Assembly (NCBI GenBank): GCA_028015205.1
Contig: CM051516.1
Coordinates: forward strand, 25,720,593-25,784,592
Length of the DNA stretch: 64,000 bases
Direction of reading: 5' to 3'
From: Mytilisepta virgata
Taxonomy: Eukaryota > Mollusca > Bivalvia > Mytilida > Mytilidae
Shown here piece by piece: positions 61,138-64,000 of the stretch (position 1 is the stretch's first letter; each line of letters opens with the position of its first letter). The notes under the pieces were generated by a model. It made no database searches, was not told the origin of the DNA, and worked only from the letters and a program-made list of their open reading frames with translations. The position numbers were made by a program, and so were the translations under genes.

Positions 61138-61844
61138 GATTAATAAATACCACATGACCATGTTTTAACCAATAAAAAGAACTTAATTTTCTCTGATATG
61201 AAATAATATTATATTAATGCACTCTTTATCCCAGTCTTCATGGGTATATTAGTTGCTTGTTTTTGAGGCTGAATTACTTACTCAACCACAGTTGTCCTCT
61301 TAAACCAGATGCAGTCTACATTTCCTATCCTGACTTATGCATGTATGAAGATTGCGTCCTTTGAGACCGACTCTGCCAAAAGCGTCTTATTTTACCTGTC
61401 ACAGTCTGAAATTCTCTATCACATTTATAATTGATTTATTGATAAATTTGTTCCCATCCCAAACAAACATAAAGTATTTGCCACTGAATAATAAGTGAAC
61501 AATTGATCTCAGATTTAATCCTTCTTCATTAACCATAATATATCATGCCACATCTGCTTTTATATTTTCTGATGCATGTCCTTATCTCTTCACACTTGCT
61601 ATTCCTGTAGGGTACAGGAACCCCTCATTTTTGTTGTACAAATAATATACTTTTTTTTACAAAAGTATAGTGTATCACTGATTATCCAAATATATTTTAG
61701 TACAATGTTGTACATTGTACCAATAGATTATTGACCCCATATGAAAGTACACTTTGGCAGTACATGTAGTACAACTGATGTAAGTTCCAGGTATTGAAGT
61801 ACAGTGTTTTACTAATAGTTCAACTGTTTTACCTGAAGTACAAC

Positions 61845-62004
61845 TATAAATAGACAGTGTTTTTTGTCTGACTTCTAACTATAAATAGACAATGTTTTTT
61901 GTCTGACTTCTAACTATAAATAGACAATGTTCTTATTGTCCAACTATAAAAGTACAATGTTCCTCAGAAGTCCAACTATAAGTTTTAAGATACAATATGT
62001 TTCA
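61845..62004 (+). repeat. Minisatellite, diverged proximal block
   Basis: Units of about 35 bp (TTCTAACTATAAATAGACAA...TTGTCTGAC) grade into the 32-bp unit AAGTCCAACTATAAAAGTAC just before the RT fragment. Confidence 0.7.
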
Positions 62005-62555
62005 GTATGTACACTAAAGAGATTTATCCTGTTAAATTTCCTTTTAATAAAGCTAATACTAACACTGAACACTGCCATTTCCTGGATTTTGATATCTATA
62101 TCTCTAATGGGAAGCTTAATACTAAAATTTACGGTAAGAGATGATTTTTCATTTCCTATCGTTAATTATCCTTTTTAGATGGTGACGTTCCCTTGGCATG
62201 TTTATATATCTCAACTTGTTCCATTCGCTCATGATTGTAACAACATATTTGATTTTAACGAAAGAATATTACTAAAAAAATTATTACACCAGGGTTTTCG
62301 ATAACACAAACTTGTCAAAACTTTTACTAAATTTTATGTTAGTCTTGTGTGTTTTTTTAATTATGGTTCATTTGTATGTTTTGGAGTTAAGTGTGGCGTC
62401 CATTTCACTTAACTAGTATGCATTATTGTTTAGGGGCCAACTGAAGCCCGCCTCTGGTTGTGGGGTTTTCTTGCTTCATTGAAGACCCATGGGTAGCCTT
62501 GGGCTGTTCTTCTGCTCTTTTGTTCATTCCCCGTTTCCATTCTCTACTATTCCCT
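62005..62555 (+). pseudogene. 5'-truncated RT retroelement inserted in the minisatellite
   Basis: It begins abruptly at 62005 inside the RT C-terminal region (NKANTNTEHCHFLDFDIYIS, GKLNTKIYGKR) with frameshifts and stops. It then carries a 3' UTR (TGAAGCCCGCCTCTGGTTG, TTGAAGACCCATGGGTAGCC, TTCCCCGTTTCCATTCTC). No catalytic motif is present. It is related to, but a different branch from, the RT at 36582 and 63119. Confidence 0.7.
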
Positions 62556-63118
62556 GAAGTATAACTATATATAGTAGAATATTCCCCAAAAGTCCAACTA
62601 TAAAACTACAACGTTCCCCAGAAGTCTAACTATAAAAGTACAATGCTTCCCCAGAAGTCCAACTATAAAACTACAACGTTCCCCAGAAGTCCAACTATAA
62701 AAGTACAACGTTTCCCAGAAGTCCAACTATAAAACTACAACATTCCCCAGAAGTCCAACTATAAAAGTACAATGCTTCCCAGAAGTCTGACTATAAGAGT
62801 ACAAAATTCCCCAGAAGTTCAACTATGAAAGTACAATGTTCTCCAGAGGTCCAGCTATAAAAGTACAACGTTCCCAAGAAGTCCAACTATAAAAGTACAA
62901 CGTTCTCCAGAAGTCCAGCTTTAAAAGTACAACATTCTCTAGAAATCCAATTATAAAAGTACAATGTTCCCCAGAAGTCCAACTATAAAAGTACAACATT
63001 CCCCAGAAGTCCAACTATAAAAGTACAATGTTCCCCAGAAGTCCAACAATAAAAGTACAATGTTCCCCAGAAGTCCAACTATAAAAGTACATCGTTCCCC
63101 ATAAGTCCAGCTATAAAT
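62556..63118 (+). repeat. 32-bp minisatellite array (about 17 copies)
   Basis: Unit AAGTCCAACTATAAAAGTAC + AACGTTCCCCAG, spaced 32 bp, with variants at few positions (AATG/AACG, AAAAGT/AAAACT). Antisense open frames (YSWTSGE repeats) are translations of the array. Confidence 0.92.
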
Positions 63119-64000
63119 AAAGTCAAGAAATACCAGAGGGATATTCGAAGGAGGGAAAAATCGTAACAACTGACAAACCCGGGAGAACAATGAAGACAAG
63201 ACCAAAACAATACATGGACTACAATTAAAAACTAAAAACATATGAACAACATGGACCCCACCAAAAAACCGAGAGGTAGACTCAGATGTTCCAGATGAGT
63301 AAGCAGTCTCTGCTTCCTGCAGCACTGCCATGCTGCCGATGTCAAATCCATTATAAGGAAGGGATAATATCAATGGAACAGGTCCATTTTCATTTGAGAA
63401 ACGGTTTTTTCATACCTGTCAACCAAGTCATGATTATGCCCAAAAAACTTTAATAAGGATGACTTCAACTTAGGAGCAACGTACCCCTGTGTAAGCAACT
63501 TTTCTGTCAGGAGCCGGGCTCTGTCCAGGAAGTCAATGTATATGTCACAAGCTCTGGAATAATGTATGAGTTGTGAAATGTATACTCCATACCCTGGCAC
63601 TTCTGGAATATTGCTGCTCAAAGTCATCCTGTTTGTCGTAAAGTTTTGTATTCAACCTTCCTCTGGTGTCAATTTCGAGGTGAAGGTCAAGATAAGATGC
63701 AGACTTTGCAGTGTCTGTGGTATCCTTAATTTCGAGCTCATTGGGATAGATGAGATGCAAGAAATTCCCAAAACGTGATTGTTGAGTGATGAAACATCAT
63801 CTATGTAGCAGAAGCTGAAATTAAAGGTACGGGCTAACTTCTGTTTTTCCTAAAGAAGCCTGTCAAGGAAGTCTGCCTCATATGAGTAAAGGAACAAGTC
63901 GGCCAGTAGTGGCACACAATTAGTACCCATAGGAATGCCAATTGTCTGTTGGAAAACACGTCCACCAAATTGAACAAATATGTTGTCGATCCAAAATTCA
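63119..64000 (-). pseudogene. RT retroelement, inverted, 5' part beyond the window
   Basis: Reading from the right edge: VFQQTIGIPMG (GIPMG at about 63925-63939), LADLFLYSYEADF, an in-frame stop (63850-63852), the catalytic YIDDV (63792-63806, intact), a frameshift, LHLIYPNELEIKDTTDTAKS, then after another frame change YGVYISQLIHYSRA, LLTEKLLTQGY and KSSLLKFFGHNHDLVDRYE. The 3' UTR ends at about 63119, directly beside the minisatellite. Same family as the RT at 36582. Confidence 0.8.

Larger units (their letters stand above)
58229..64000 (+). other. DPY19L3: First coding intron of the DPY19L3-like gene (continues past the window)
   Basis: Starts GTAAGT. I looked for the next expected exon (EVERE-SFRTE-GLYYSYYK type) and did not find it up to 64000, so the intron exceeds 5.7 kb if transcription is continuous. 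It contains the repeats listed at 60261-64000. 58310-58430 has a short repeated GGCAATTAC motif. Confidence 0.6.

Noticed and set aside
62823..63118. Trp/Ser/Gly-repeat antisense open frames
   Set aside because: They are translations of the 32-bp minisatellite; the unit is not a multiple of three and shows no protein-level constraint.
1..64000. CRISPR arrays, operons, ribosome binding sites
   Set aside because: The direct repeats are satellite-like without unique spacers of constant length, and the genes are eukaryotic with spliceosomal introns.

Overview
This is a nuclear, AT-rich, intron-bearing animal sequence. The gene content, the density of ~160-170 bp tandem-repeat elements, and several SINE, MITE and retroelement families that I know from bivalve genomes suggest a bivalve mollusc, probably mussel-like. 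That assignment is an inference. Nothing prokaryotic is present.

Two host genes can be supported. The main one is a complete brachyury (T-box) gene on the + strand. It has seven coding exons between 24049 and 34276. All splice junctions are GT-AG and in phase, and together they encode 439 residues: a brachyury-type N-terminus, a full T-box and the family's C-terminal tail. A compact promoter lies just upstream, with a CACGCCC box, an inverted CCAAT box, a TCF/LEF-type site and a TATA-like box. A poly(A) signal follows 75 bases after the stop. The second gene is only entered: 58010-58228 is the first coding exon of a DPY19L3-like protein C-mannosyltransferase, and its first coding intron runs beyond the window.

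The rest is mostly repeats. At 1-20 kb there are two families of tandem-repeat elements: P1 (~159 bp units, ends with hairpins) and P2 (~170 bp units). These are mixed with several inverted-repeat MITEs, foldback elements, SINE remnants and a LINE 3' end. At 20.7-24 kb lies the brachyury 5' flank. At 34-43 kb there is a retroelement reverse transcriptase split by a TTAA-flanked MITE, an internally deleted FLYWCH/MULE transposase copy, a nested palindrome and a tRNA-derived SINE. At 43.4-49.5 kb there is a cluster of P1 elements, mostly inverted, some lying head to tail. At 52.5-53.1 kb there is a decayed LINE RT end. A Harbinger-like MITE sits 37 bases before the DPY19L3 start codon. At 61.8-64 kb a 32-bp minisatellite is interrupted and bordered by two retroelement 3' ends.

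The most interesting structures are the P1 elements, whose architecture resembles pearl/Helentron-type rolling-circle elements (subterminal inverted repeats, end hairpins, head-to-tail junctions), and the several MITE insertions in or beside the two genes. I saw no wholly new protein-coding system.
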